From Eubacterium ramulus (GTDB taxonomy: Bacteria > Bacillota > Clostridia > Lachnospirales > Lachnospiraceae): a stretch of 64,000 nucleotides of DNA. Positions 35,151 through 43,611 of the stretch are shown here, one piece after another. How positions within the stretch are numbered: position 1 is the first letter of the stretch; each line of letters starts with the position of its first letter. Where the stretch lies: contig NZ_JRFU01000009.1 in the NCBI RefSeq assembly GCF_003122485.1, positions 1 through 64,000 of the forward strand, read 5' to 3'. The notes under the pieces were generated by a model. That model was not told the DNA's origin. It ran no database searches and saw only the letters and a list, made by a program, of their open reading frames with translations. A program made the translations under genes and the position numbers.

Positions 35151-36404
35151 GTGCTGAAATTTATCAAATTTTTTCGTGGCTATTTGTATGTGAGGCTGAC
35201 CGGGTATTCGCCGGAACGCTTTTTTAACCTTTGTGGGAATGCAGGGATCATTCTGTGGGAACTTCACCGGGAGGAGACGGGGTATGTTTTCTGCATCAGT
35301 CTGCGGGCATTTCGCCGTCTGAAACCAATGCTGAGAAAAAGTGGGACACAGATCCGGATTTTAAAACGGGTGGGACTGCCATTTTTGTTGTTTCGCTACC
35401 GGAAGCATCGTTTTTTTGCGATTGGTATTCTGGCAGCGTTTTTGTTCCTGATGGTTATGTCACGCTTTGTCTGGTCGGTGGAAATATCCGGCAATTATCA
35501 GTATTCCACGCAGCTTCTGACAAAATTTCTGGCAGAGGAGCAGATCGGGTATGGCGTGCGAAAGCGTGAGATTGACTGTGGAAATGCAGAAGTACTGCTT
35601 CGAAATCATTTTCCGGATATTACCTGGGTGTCGGTGCGGCTTTCTGGAACAAAGCTGTATGTAGCGGTACAGGAGCGGCTTCCTGCAGGAAATGCAGAGG
35701 AGGAACCAGCACTTGTGGCATCGGATCTGGTAACAGAAGTGGCCGGAGAGGTGACTTCGGTACTGGTGCGCCGTGGAACGGCACTGGTGCAGGCAGGAGA
35801 TGAAGTGGAAGCTGGAACGGTGGTCGTATCCGGCATGATCCCGATTCAGGATGACAGTGGGGAAACCGTTTCTTATGATCTGTGTGCGGCTGATGCGGAT
35901 GTGACGATCCATACGATACTTCCCTATGAAGACCATTTTTCTGCAAAAAAGCAGGTGCGCGAGCAGATTGGAAAGGCGAAATATGGAATTGGAGTGCTGA
36001 CAGGAGACGGTCAGCTGAATCTGTTCTGGCAGCAAAAGGCACAGACGGGATGTATCCGTATTTATCGGCAGATTTGTCTTGGCAGGGATTTTTATCTGCC
36101 ATTTACCCTGGTGACGGAGCGTCTGTGGCAGTATGAAAACAACGAAACAGACCGCACAGAAGCAGAAATTAAGCGGATTGCACAGGAAAAACTGGATAAT
36201 TATATCCAAAAATTAGAAAAAAATGCTATTCAAATATTGTCGAATAGTGTTATTATAGAAAAGAATGCCACAGAAGTATCTGTGCATGGGACTCTGGATG
36301 CGATGGTGACAGTGAGTCGCAGAACAGAGATTGAAAACACGAAGACACAGGAAGGAACTGACAAATATGGAATTGACACAACAGTTGTTGGACATTCCGA
36401 TTGA
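35151..36404 (+). CDS. yqfD: YqfD-family sporulation protein
   Basis: YqfD is a membrane protein of the sporulating mother cell with a domain that resembles the FtsQ/DivIB POTRA-like fold. The 417-aa product has a basic N-terminal cytosolic part (about residues 1-85, FRGYLYVRLTGYSPERFFNLC), one membrane helix (about 87-106) and a long extracytoplasmic part with LLRNHFPDITWVSVRLSGTKLYVAVQE and a lipoyl-like beta segment (GEVTSVLVRRGTALVQAGDEVEAGTVV, read in parts). GTG start 35151 follows GGGAG. The 3' end overlaps phoH by 38 nt in a different frame. Confidence 0.9.
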   Translation: MLKFIKFFRGYLYVRLTGYSPERFFNLCGNAGIILWELHREETGYVFCISLRAFRRLKPMLRKSGTQIRILKRVGLPFLLFRYRKHRFFAIGILAAFLFLMVMSRFVWSVEISGNYQYSTQLLTKFLAEEQIGYGVRKREIDCGNAEVLLRNHFPDITWVSVRLSGTKLYVAVQERLPAGNAEEEPALVASDLVTEVAGEVTSVLVRRGTALVQAGDEVEAGTVVVSGMIPIQDDSGETVSYDLCAADADVTIHTILPYEDHFSAKKQVREQIGKAKYGIGVLTGDGQLNLFWQQKAQTGCIRIYRQICLGRDFYLPFTLVTERLWQYENNETDRTEAEIKRIAQEKLDNYIQKLEKNAIQILSNSVIIEKNATEVSVHGTLDAMVTVSRRTEIENTKTQEGTDKYGIDTTVVGHSD

Positions 36405-37386
36405 ACATATGTCAAATGTATTCGGAAAGTTTGATGCCTGGCTGAAACAGATTGAAAAATATCTGCAGGTCACAATGGTTGTTCGTGATGGAAGCCTGAA
36501 AATTATGGGTGAGGACAAAAACGTGGAAGCGGCGCAGAAAGTCCTTACGGAATTACTTGCCATGTCGCAGCGCGGCAATGACATTACCGAGCAGACCGTT
36601 ACTTATGCATTGGAAATGTGCGGCTGCAGAAAGAATCCACTGCTGGAGGCAGACAGTGAAGTTATCTGTCATACTGTGCAGGGAAAACCGGTAAAACCAA
36701 AGACATTGGGACAAAAAGATTATGTAGATCAGATCCGTGATAAAATGATCGTATTCGGAATCGGACCGGCGGGAACCGGAAAGACCTATCTGGCAATGGC
36801 GATGGCGATCACCGCATTTAAAAATGAAGAAGTAAGCCGTATCATTCTGACACGCCCGGCAATCGAAGCCGGTGAAAAACTGGGCTTTCTTCCGGGAGAT
36901 CTGCAAAGCAAGATCGATCCGTATTTAAGACCGTTATATGATGCGTTATATCAGATCATGGGTGCGGAGAGTTTTATCAAAAATCAGGAAAAAGGTCTGA
37001 TCGAGGTGGCACCGCTTGCCTACATGCGTGGTCGTACACTGGATAATGCATTTATCATTCTGGATGAGGCTCAGAATACGACACCGGCACAGATGAAAAT
37101 GTTTCTGACGCGTATCGGTTTTGGCTCAAAAGTGGTCGTAACCGGTGATGCATCTCAGAAGGATCTGGCACCGGGGGTGAAATCCGGTCTGGATGTTGCC
37201 ATGAGAGTATTGAAAAATGTGGATGATATTGCATTTTGCAAGCTGACCAGTCAGGACGTTGTGCGTCATCCTCTGGTTCAGAAAATCGTAAAAGCGTACG
37301 ATGAATATGAGAGTGCACAGCAGAGAAAAGAAAAGAATGCACGCCAGAATAAGAAAGAAAGCAGAGGACGACGCAATGACAATTAA
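36367..37386 (+). CDS. phoH: PhoH-family ATPase
   Basis: PhoH-like proteins are P-loop ATPases whose common partner is YbeY, and they are thought to act in RNA processing. The 339-aa product has an N-terminal KH-like region (about residues 1-110) and the ATPase domain with GPAGTGKTYLA, the acidic box IILDEAQN, and TGDASQKD. ATG 36367 has AGGAAGGA upstream. A TTG at 36331 would extend it into yqfD. The gene overlaps ybeY by 11 nt, a conserved arrangement in Bacillota. Confidence 0.95.
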   Translation: MELTQQLLDIPIEHMSNVFGKFDAWLKQIEKYLQVTMVVRDGSLKIMGEDKNVEAAQKVLTELLAMSQRGNDITEQTVTYALEMCGCRKNPLLEADSEVICHTVQGKPVKPKTLGQKDYVDQIRDKMIVFGIGPAGTGKTYLAMAMAITAFKNEEVSRIILTRPAIEAGEKLGFLPGDLQSKIDPYLRPLYDALYQIMGAESFIKNQEKGLIEVAPLAYMRGRTLDNAFIILDEAQNTTPAQMKMFLTRIGFGSKVVVTGDASQKDLAPGVKSGLDVAMRVLKNVDDIAFCKLTSQDVVRHPLVQKIVKAYDEYESAQQRKEKNARQNKKESRGRRNDN

Positions 37387-37873
37387 TATTATCTGTGAAA
37401 CGGCGCCGGGTTTTTCTTTTCATTATAAAAAACTGGCGAAGGATGTGATCGTGCAGTCACTGGATACGGAAGGTTTTCCATATGAGGCGGAAGTAAATCT
37501 GACACTGGTGGATAAGGATCGGATTCATGAGATCAACCGCGAGATGAGACAGATTGACCGACCGACGGATGTGTTGTCTTTTCCGATGATCGAATATGCC
37601 GAGCCGGCAGATTTCGACGGAGTGGAACATCAGTTTGACGACTGCGTGAATCCGGACACAGAGGAAGTTCTGTTGGGAGATATTGTTATCTGTGTAGAGA
37701 GTGTCTATGAACAGGCGGAAGAATACGGTCACAGTGTAAAGCGGGAGTATGCATTCCTGATCACACACAGTATGCTGCACCTGATGGGGTATGACCACAT
37801 GGTTCCGGAGGAGGCAGAAGTAATGGAGGAGCATCAGCGCAGGATTTTGGATGTGCTGAAAATCAAGAGATAA
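37376..37873 (+). CDS. ybeY: endoribonuclease YbeY
   Basis: YbeY is a zinc-dependent RNase for 16S rRNA 3'-end maturation and ribosome quality control. The 165-aa product has the metal-binding HSMLHLMGYDH (three His) and the segments IHEINREMRQIDRPTDVLSFP. It carries an insertion of about 25 residues between DVLSFP and the GDIVIC strand (acidic, with EEVLLGD) compared with E. coli, as often seen in Clostridia. ATG 37376 overlaps the phoH end by 11 nt. AGAGGA lies before it. Confidence 0.95.
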   Translation: MTINIICETAPGFSFHYKKLAKDVIVQSLDTEGFPYEAEVNLTLVDKDRIHEINREMRQIDRPTDVLSFPMIEYAEPADFDGVEHQFDDCVNPDTEEVLLGDIVICVESVYEQAEEYGHSVKREYAFLITHSMLHLMGYDHMVPEEAEVMEEHQRRILDVLKIKR

Positions 37874-37894
37874 ATAAGAAAGAGGAGCAGGATT

Positions 37895-39007
37895 ATGAAG
37901 AAAGCATTTGTATGGGTAATGATGGGGATTCTGGCAGTGTCAATGCTGGCAGGCTGCGGAAAGAAAGAGACTGAGCCTGTGATCTCTCAGCCGGTGGAAG
38001 AATCTGTAGCTGAGCCGGAACCGGAACCGGAGGAGCCGAAAACTCCGGAAGGAATGGCACGCAGTTATCTGACCGGAGAATGGATCGATGAGAACATTGC
38101 AGCGCAGCGGCCGGTGGCAGTCATGCTTGGTAATACGAAGATCGCTACGCCACAATATGGCATTACAGATGCAGATGTGATCTATGAGTCTGCTGTAGAA
38201 GGTCAGGAGACACGTCTGATGGGCATTTTTCAGGATTATGCGAATCTGGAAAAAGTAATGTCCATTCGAAGCTGCCGTCATTATTATGTACACTGGGCAC
38301 TGGAGTTTGATGCAATCTATGCCCATTATGGACAGGCAAAATATGCGGTAGAGCTGTTGTCACAGGATTATGTCAACAATCTGTCCGGTCTGGACGGAAG
38401 TCTGGAAGGAACGATGTACAAACGTGATTCCGGCAGAAAGGCACCGCACAATGCCTATACGACCGGAGAAGGCATTGTAGCCGGAATCCAGACCAAGGGA
38501 TATGAGACAAAACATGCTTCTGATTATACCGGACATTATAAATTTAATGAAGATGACAGTACACAGATCGAGCTGACAAACGGACAGGATGCGGCAGTGA
38601 TTGCACCGGGATATCTGGTAAATAAACCATGGTTTGTGTATGACAGTGAGACTGGTCTGTACAAACGTTTCCAGAACGGGGAAGCACAGACAGATGGCAA
38701 TAACGGTGAACAGGTTGCTGTAAAAAATGTGATCATTCAGATCTGCGGCTGGAGTCGTATGAGCAATGATGACGAATATCTGGATATGGAGACTATGGCA
38801 GGCGGAAATGGTTATTATATTACAAATGGAAAAGCGATTCCGGTTACCTGGTCCAAAGATTCCCTTCAGGCTCCGACCAGATATTTTGATGCGGATGGAA
38901 ATGAAATTACATTAAATCAGGGAAAAACATGGGTATGTGTGACAGAAGATACCTATGCAGATAAGATCGCTTTCTATGCAAGCGAAGAAGAGTATGCAGA
39001 TCGATAA
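37895..39007 (+). CDS. DUF3048 lipoprotein (YerB-like)
   Basis: The 370-aa product starts with a lipoprotein signal (VWVMMGILAVSMLAGC, Cys after Gly) followed by an acidic, proline-rich spacer (about residues 30-52). The rest is a DUF3048 domain with RPVAVMLGNTKIATPQYGITDADVIYE, RSCRHYYVHWALEFDAIYAHYGQ and AVKNVIIQICG. YerB in B. subtilis is the reference. The biochemical role is unknown. It sits 21 bp after ybeY with AAGAGGAG as ribosome site. Confidence 0.9.
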   Translation: MKKAFVWVMMGILAVSMLAGCGKKETEPVISQPVEESVAEPEPEPEEPKTPEGMARSYLTGEWIDENIAAQRPVAVMLGNTKIATPQYGITDADVIYESAVEGQETRLMGIFQDYANLEKVMSIRSCRHYYVHWALEFDAIYAHYGQAKYAVELLSQDYVNNLSGLDGSLEGTMYKRDSGRKAPHNAYTTGEGIVAGIQTKGYETKHASDYTGHYKFNEDDSTQIELTNGQDAAVIAPGYLVNKPWFVYDSETGLYKRFQNGEAQTDGNNGEQVAVKNVIIQICGWSRMSNDDEYLDMETMAGGNGYYITNGKAIPVTWSKDSLQAPTRYFDADGNEITLNQGKTWVCVTEDTYADKIAFYASEEEYADR

Positions 39008-39054
39008 GCTACTTAAAAACCAATACTGCCCCTGGCAGGAGAAGAGGTTACTAA

Positions 39055-40713
39055 ATGAGTAAGAAGAAAAATGATACAAGTTTTTTGGTGCAGGGATCGA
39101 TCCTTGCCATAGCATCGCTGGTCAGCAGGGTAATCGGTCTGGTGTACCGTATTCCACTGACTGCGATCATCGGAGATCACGGAAATGATTATTACAGTTG
39201 TGCGTATGAGATCTACAGTCTGTTGCTGCTGATCTCATCCTATAGTCTGCCGATGGCGGTTTCCAAGATGGTTTCTGCACGTATTTCAAACGGTGAACGG
39301 CAGAATGCCTACCGTGTATTCAAGGGCGCCATGCTGTTTGCTGCTATTACAGGAACAATTGCCTGTGTGATCGTATTTTTCGGTGCGGAAGAACTGACAC
39401 GGCTGTTTCAGACGCCGCTGGGTGTATATGCCCTGCAGGTACTGGCACCAACGCTGATCATCGTTGCGGTATTAGGTGTATTCCGTGGATTTTTCCAGGG
39501 AATGGGAACGATGATTCCAAGTGCTGTTTCACAGATTATTGAACAGATCGTGAATGCGGTTGTCAGTGTAGGTGCAGCGTATGTGCTGTTTGCTTACGGA
39601 AAAAGAATCGCAACGGTTCTTGGAAGTAAAGAACATTATGACGCGGCTTATGGTGCGGCCGGCGGAACACTGGGCACCAGTGCCGGCGCGTTTTTCGGAT
39701 TAGTATTTATCCTTTTTGTATTTTCTATGTTTATGCCAAAATACAAAAAAGCGATGAAGCGTGAGCGAAAGATCGGACACAAAGAGCCGGAATCTTACCG
39801 CAATATTTTCCGTATTCTGATCGGAACCATTGTACCGGTACTTTTAAGTACAACCATTTACAATCTGGTTTCCATCGTGGATCAGTGGCTGTTTAAAAAC
39901 ATTGCAACGATGCAGGGATATTCTGCAACGAATGTATCTGAATGGTGGGGTATTTTCTCCGGAAAATACCGTGTTCTGACCAATGTGCCGATTTCAATCT
40001 CTACGGCGTTGGCAGCTTCCTGTGTTCCGGCACTGGCAGCAGCTTTCGCTCAGAAAGATGATGCGCAGGTTCGCTCAAAAATCGGTATGTCCATGCGTTT
40101 TATCATGGTGGTTGCAATGCCGTGTACCGCAGGCATTATGGTGCTGGCAGATCCGATCATTCAGCTTTTGTTCCCGGGGTCAAGTGCTTTGGCAGGACAT
40201 TTGCTGCAGGCAGGTGGAATCAGTGTTATTTTCTATTCTATTTCCACATTGTCTAATGCAGTATTACAGGGCATTGACCAGATGCATGTTCCGGTTCGTA
40301 ATGCATCCATTGCACTGGTGCTTCATGCAGGTGTGATCGCTGTGGCAATGTTTGGCTTTGATCTGAAAATCTATGGTATCTGTATCGGAACCATTGCATT
40401 TTCACTGATCATGTGCATTTTGAATGGATTGTCGGTACGAAAACATTCTGGCTTTAAACCGAATGTAGCCAAGACTTTTGTAAAACCGGCGATTGCATCC
40501 GTGATCATGGGTGTTGTGGTATATGCAGCATATTTTGTGGTGCATAAAGCATTACACAGCAATGCAATCGGAGTGGTTGTGGCTGTTCTGGTTGGTATGA
40601 TCGTATATGCGGCAGCATTGTTACTGATCAAGGGACTGACTGAAGAAGAACTGCATAGCTTCCCGAAGGGTGAGCTGATTATCTGGATTGCAAAGAAGTT
40701 CCATTTATTATAA
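39055..40713 (+). CDS. MOP-superfamily flippase, SpoVB/MurJ-like
   Basis: The 552-aa protein has about fourteen membrane helices. The N terminus (FLVQGSILAIASLVSRVIGLVYRIPLTAIIG) matches the SpoVB/PST branch of lipid-linked oligosaccharide flippases, which move lipid II or related carriers across the membrane. The extended N-terminal residues are basic. The C terminus has EELHSFPKGELIIWIAKK, as in SpoVB. The neighbourhood includes sporulation genes, so a cortex-peptidoglycan role is possible. SpoVB and a vegetative lipid II flippase (MurJ/Ytg-type) cannot be distinguished from sequence alone. Confidence 0.88.
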   Translation: MSKKKNDTSFLVQGSILAIASLVSRVIGLVYRIPLTAIIGDHGNDYYSCAYEIYSLLLLISSYSLPMAVSKMVSARISNGERQNAYRVFKGAMLFAAITGTIACVIVFFGAEELTRLFQTPLGVYALQVLAPTLIIVAVLGVFRGFFQGMGTMIPSAVSQIIEQIVNAVVSVGAAYVLFAYGKRIATVLGSKEHYDAAYGAAGGTLGTSAGAFFGLVFILFVFSMFMPKYKKAMKRERKIGHKEPESYRNIFRILIGTIVPVLLSTTIYNLVSIVDQWLFKNIATMQGYSATNVSEWWGIFSGKYRVLTNVPISISTALAASCVPALAAAFAQKDDAQVRSKIGMSMRFIMVVAMPCTAGIMVLADPIIQLLFPGSSALAGHLLQAGGISVIFYSISTLSNAVLQGIDQMHVPVRNASIALVLHAGVIAVAMFGFDLKIYGICIGTIAFSLIMCILNGLSVRKHSGFKPNVAKTFVKPAIASVIMGVVVYAAYFVVHKALHSNAIGVVVAVLVGMIVYAAALLLIKGLTEEELHSFPKGELIIWIAKKFHLL

Positions 40714-40741
40714 AATAATTGGCAAGAATGATTTCATTGAA

Positions 40742-40774
40742 ATCCATATAAGTTTATTGCTTATGGGTTTTTAT
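40742..40774 (+). terminator. terminator after the SpoVB-like gene
   Basis: A stem of about nine pairs with a 2-nt bulge (40741-40752 with 40760-40769) is followed by a T-rich run. Confidence 0.5.
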
Positions 40775-40840
40775 GTATAAAAGCTTAAATTGAATAAAAA
40801 AAGAAGAAATGTGAATACTACGAAAAAAGGAGTTTTATTT

Positions 40841-41269
40841 ATGATGAAACAGACACGTATGATTCGCATTTCTTTTTTTATTGTAACAGCGCTGATCATC
40901 GGTGCTTTCTGGGGCGGATTTTATTTTGGCGGAAGCTTAAGCGGCAACGCGGATTCCGGAATACAGATCGCATCGGTGGAAGATCAGGCACAGGAAGCTG
41001 CCAATGAAAATGCGGATGGAAAAAAAGAAAACACTGTGGCAAAACAGGAGACTGTGGAGAGTATGAAGGCACTTTCCGAGGAAAAATATTACCTGAAGGC
41101 ATCTGGAGAATATTTATCTGTTTATTTTTCAGATACAGACCGTCTGTATTTTGAGACAAGCCTGAAAGTGAGTGATCTGCCGGAAAAACTGCGAAAAAAT
41201 GCGATCAATGGAATCAAGTTTACCAGTCTTGAGAATCTGTATAGTTTTCTTGAAAATTATTCGAGTTAA
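40841..41269 (+). CDS. BofC-like single-pass protein
   Basis: The 142-aa product has an N-terminal membrane anchor (about residues 7-29, ISFFIVTALIIGAFWGGFYFGG), a disordered acidic spacer (about 35-75) and a compact C-terminal domain (EKYYLKASGEYLSVYFSDTDRLYFETSLKVSDLP, in parts) ending SLENLYSFLENYSS. The C-terminal pattern resembles BofC-like domains seen in many Lachnospiraceae proteins as I recall. BofC is a forespore-side regulator of sigma-K activation in Bacillus. AAAGGAG lies 8 nt before ATG 40841. A start at 40790 would add 17 residues. The link to BofC is tentative. Confidence 0.7.
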   Translation: MMKQTRMIRISFFIVTALIIGAFWGGFYFGGSLSGNADSGIQIASVEDQAQEAANENADGKKENTVAKQETVESMKALSEEKYYLKASGEYLSVYFSDTDRLYFETSLKVSDLPEKLRKNAINGIKFTSLENLYSFLENYSS

Positions 41270-41317
41270 ACGGGTTCCAAAAAGTAAAAGCTTGTGCTAT
41301 ACTGAACAAAAGTGGGT

Positions 41318-41338
41318 CATCAGGCAGATTGCCTGATG
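41318..41338 (+). other. perfect hairpin in the DUF308 gene leader
   Basis: CATCAGGCA (41318-41326) and TGCCTGATG (41330-41338) form a 9-bp stem with a 3-nt loop, after a TATACT -10 box and before the GGAGG site. There is no T-run, so it may affect translation or RNA stability. Confidence 0.45.
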
Positions 41339-41356
41339 GATACGGAGGAAAAAAGT

Positions 41357-42244
41357 ATGGCAAGAGAAAATAAATTAAAAAAGGCAAGTCTGGGAACCAG
41401 ATTTATGATTGGAATAGCCGTGATCTATCTGCTTTTTGGACTGGCAATGCTCTTTGTTCCGCAGTTTCAGGAACGCTATATTATTTATATTGCAGGACTG
41501 ATCTTTCTGATCTGTGGTGTGATCATGATCGTGAAATATTTTATGGCAGCAAGCTATAATGATCTGGGGAATTATGGATTTTCCGGCGGTGTATTGTGTA
41601 TTTTGCTTGGTATCTGCCTGTTGGTTCGTACACAGCAGATCGCAGGTTATCTGCCATTGTTTTTAGGTGTTTGTATTCTACTGACAGCGGTGATCAAATT
41701 GCAGAATGCCGTGGATTTAAAAAGCCTCAGGAATGGAGCATGGCTTTTGTTTCTGATCATTGCCCTGGCATTTCTGGCAGCAGCAATTTTAGTCATTTTA
41801 AATCCGGACGGGAAAGTATTGCAGCACAGAGAGGTGCTGTATTACATATTGATCGCAGACGGTACGGTCAGCATCATCAGTCCGATTTATCTGATGTTTG
41901 CGATCCGTGCGGGAAAACGGGCAAAACACAGTAATCGAAGAGAAAACGGAAAAGAAACAGATTCCGTTGAAACGGAAAAATATATAACAGAAGAATCCGG
42001 GGATAAGGAAAAAGCAGAAGTTTCTGAACAGAAAAAAGAAGAAAAGAAACATACCGATACCGTATCCAAAGGAAAAATATGGAAAAAGTCAGCGAAAAAG
42101 CATGCTTCTGAAAAAGAAGATGACTGGTATTATGATGAGGAAGATTCGGTACCGTCTGTAACAGAAAAACATACAGATGAGAAGGATACCATTGACCATA
42201 TTTCTGAGGAAATTCTTGGATTTTTTGAAGATGAAGATAAATAA
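41357..42244 (+). CDS. DUF308/HdeD-like membrane protein with charged tail
   Basis: The 295-aa product has about six membrane helices in residues 13-195 (GTRFMIGIAVIYLLFGLAML; IIYIAGLIFLICGVIMIVKYF), as in the DUF308/HdeD family of unknown function. Residues 196-295 form a long cytosolic Lys/Glu-rich disordered tail with a short acidic end. ATG 41357 is 8 nt after GGAGG. A start at 41312 would run through the hairpin leader. The gene is 12 bp before the FAD oxidoreductase gene. Confidence 0.72.
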   Translation: MARENKLKKASLGTRFMIGIAVIYLLFGLAMLFVPQFQERYIIYIAGLIFLICGVIMIVKYFMAASYNDLGNYGFSGGVLCILLGICLLVRTQQIAGYLPLFLGVCILLTAVIKLQNAVDLKSLRNGAWLLFLIIALAFLAAAILVILNPDGKVLQHREVLYYILIADGTVSIISPIYLMFAIRAGKRAKHSNRRENGKETDSVETEKYITEESGDKEKAEVSEQKKEEKKHTDTVSKGKIWKKSAKKHASEKEDDWYYDEEDSVPSVTEKHTDEKDTIDHISEEILGFFEDEDK

Positions 42245-42256
42245 AAGGAGTTTTGA

Positions 42257-43498
42257 GTGAAAGAACAGATTTATGATGTAATTGTGGTCGGCGGCGGAGC
42301 TGCCGGACTGATGGCGGCAATTTGGGCGACAAAAGAAGGAGCGCATACAGCGATTCTGGATCATCATACTGTTTCAGGAAAGAAAATACTTGCCACCGGA
42401 AACGGTAAGTGCAATTTTACGAATGAGCTGCAGGGGGAAAGCTGTTATCGAAGCGATTCTCCTGCCTTTGTATTGCATATCCTGAAGCAATTTTCCGAAA
42501 AGGATACCGTTGCATTTTTTGAGGAACTTGGTGTTCTCTCCAAGAGTCGTCAGGGTTACCTCTATCCGCGCAGCGGACAGGCGGCAACCATACGGAATGC
42601 TCTGCTTAGTCAGGCAGAACAACTTGGAATTGTGATTTTTCAGGAGATTGGAATCCGAAAAATTCAGCGAAAAGAGAATGGTTTTGTATTTGATACGAAA
42701 AATGGTACATTTCAGGCGAAAAGCTGTATTCTTGCCACTGGCGGAAAAGCTGCACCGAAGACGGGAAGTGACGGAAGCGGCTATATTTATGCAAAATCTT
42801 TTGGACATCAGATCGAGACACCATTGCCGGCATTGACGGCGTTGTATGCGGATGCCAAGTGGTTAAAGCAGACCAGTGGTGTCCGGGCAGATGCGACAGT
42901 ATCATTATTTGTAGAGAACCAATGCGTGGCAGAAGATACCGGGGAAGTACAGTTTGCGGATTATGGTATTTCCGGTATTCCGGTTTTTCAGGTGAGCCGC
43001 TATGCATCTATTGCGCTGGCGCAGAGGCAGAGTGTGCGGGCAGAGCTTGATTTTATCCCGGATTATCCGGCAGAACAGATCGAAGTATTTTTGAGTAAGC
43101 AGATTGCAAATGCATCAGTGCATGAGAGCTGGCAGCAGTTGTTGTCCGGAATTGTCAATGAAAAACTGGCAGGTATGCTCTGTGCGGGACTGCATGCCAA
43201 GCATGTGTCAGATATTCCCGAGAAACGGCGGCCGGCAGCGATAAAAAAATTAATGCAGGCACTAAAGCGAACGACACTTACGATCACTGATACCAGAGGT
43301 TTTGACTTTGCGCAGGTGACCTGTGGCGGAGTCCCATTAAATGAACTGACGGAGGAAATGGAATCCCGTCTGGTTTCGGGGCTTTATTTTGCTGGTGAGG
43401 TCGTGAACGTGGATGGCATCTGCGGTGGCTACAACCTGCAGTGGGCGTGGTCCAGCGGAACGGTGGCAGGAAAAAATGCCGCAAAGCAGGCAGGATAA
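42257..43498 (+). CDS. HI0933/BaiN-type NAD(P)/FAD-dependent oxidoreductase
   Basis: The 413-aa product has an N-terminal FAD-binding Rossmann fold (VIVVGGGAAGLMAA), the ATGNGKCNFTN segment and YPRSGQA typical of the HI0933-like flavoprotein family, and a C-terminal VNVDGICGGYNLQWAWSSG. The family includes BaiN, linked to bile acid metabolism in gut Clostridia, but most members have no known substrate, so I would not claim bile acid activity. GTG start 42257 lies 8 nt after GGAG. A second flavoprotein gene follows. Confidence 0.88.
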   Translation: MKEQIYDVIVVGGGAAGLMAAIWATKEGAHTAILDHHTVSGKKILATGNGKCNFTNELQGESCYRSDSPAFVLHILKQFSEKDTVAFFEELGVLSKSRQGYLYPRSGQAATIRNALLSQAEQLGIVIFQEIGIRKIQRKENGFVFDTKNGTFQAKSCILATGGKAAPKTGSDGSGYIYAKSFGHQIETPLPALTALYADAKWLKQTSGVRADATVSLFVENQCVAEDTGEVQFADYGISGIPVFQVSRYASIALAQRQSVRAELDFIPDYPAEQIEVFLSKQIANASVHESWQQLLSGIVNEKLAGMLCAGLHAKHVSDIPEKRRPAAIKKLMQALKRTTLTITDTRGFDFAQVTCGGVPLNELTEEMESRLVSGLYFAGEVVNVDGICGGYNLQWAWSSGTVAGKNAAKQAG

Positions 43499-43611
43499 GA
43501 GCAAGTAGATTAAAAGAATGGGTTTATAAAAACAGAAAACAGGAATGGTTATTAATTTTGGCGCTGAGCAAGCAGAAACAATAACCAGAAGAATACAAAT
43601 TGGAGAACAAT

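Noticed and set aside
35460-36209. Long antisense reading frame opposite yqfD (and many similar antisense frames, for example opposite recG, mutL and the DUF5717 gene)
   Set aside because: Low-complexity His/Cys/Pro-rich translations without ribosome sites, lying opposite well-supported genes, so they are shadows of codon bias.
36367-36404. yqfD-phoH 38-nt overlap as a special dual-coding region
   Set aside because: Both starts and stops are well supported, but the overlap is short and ordinary for compact operons.
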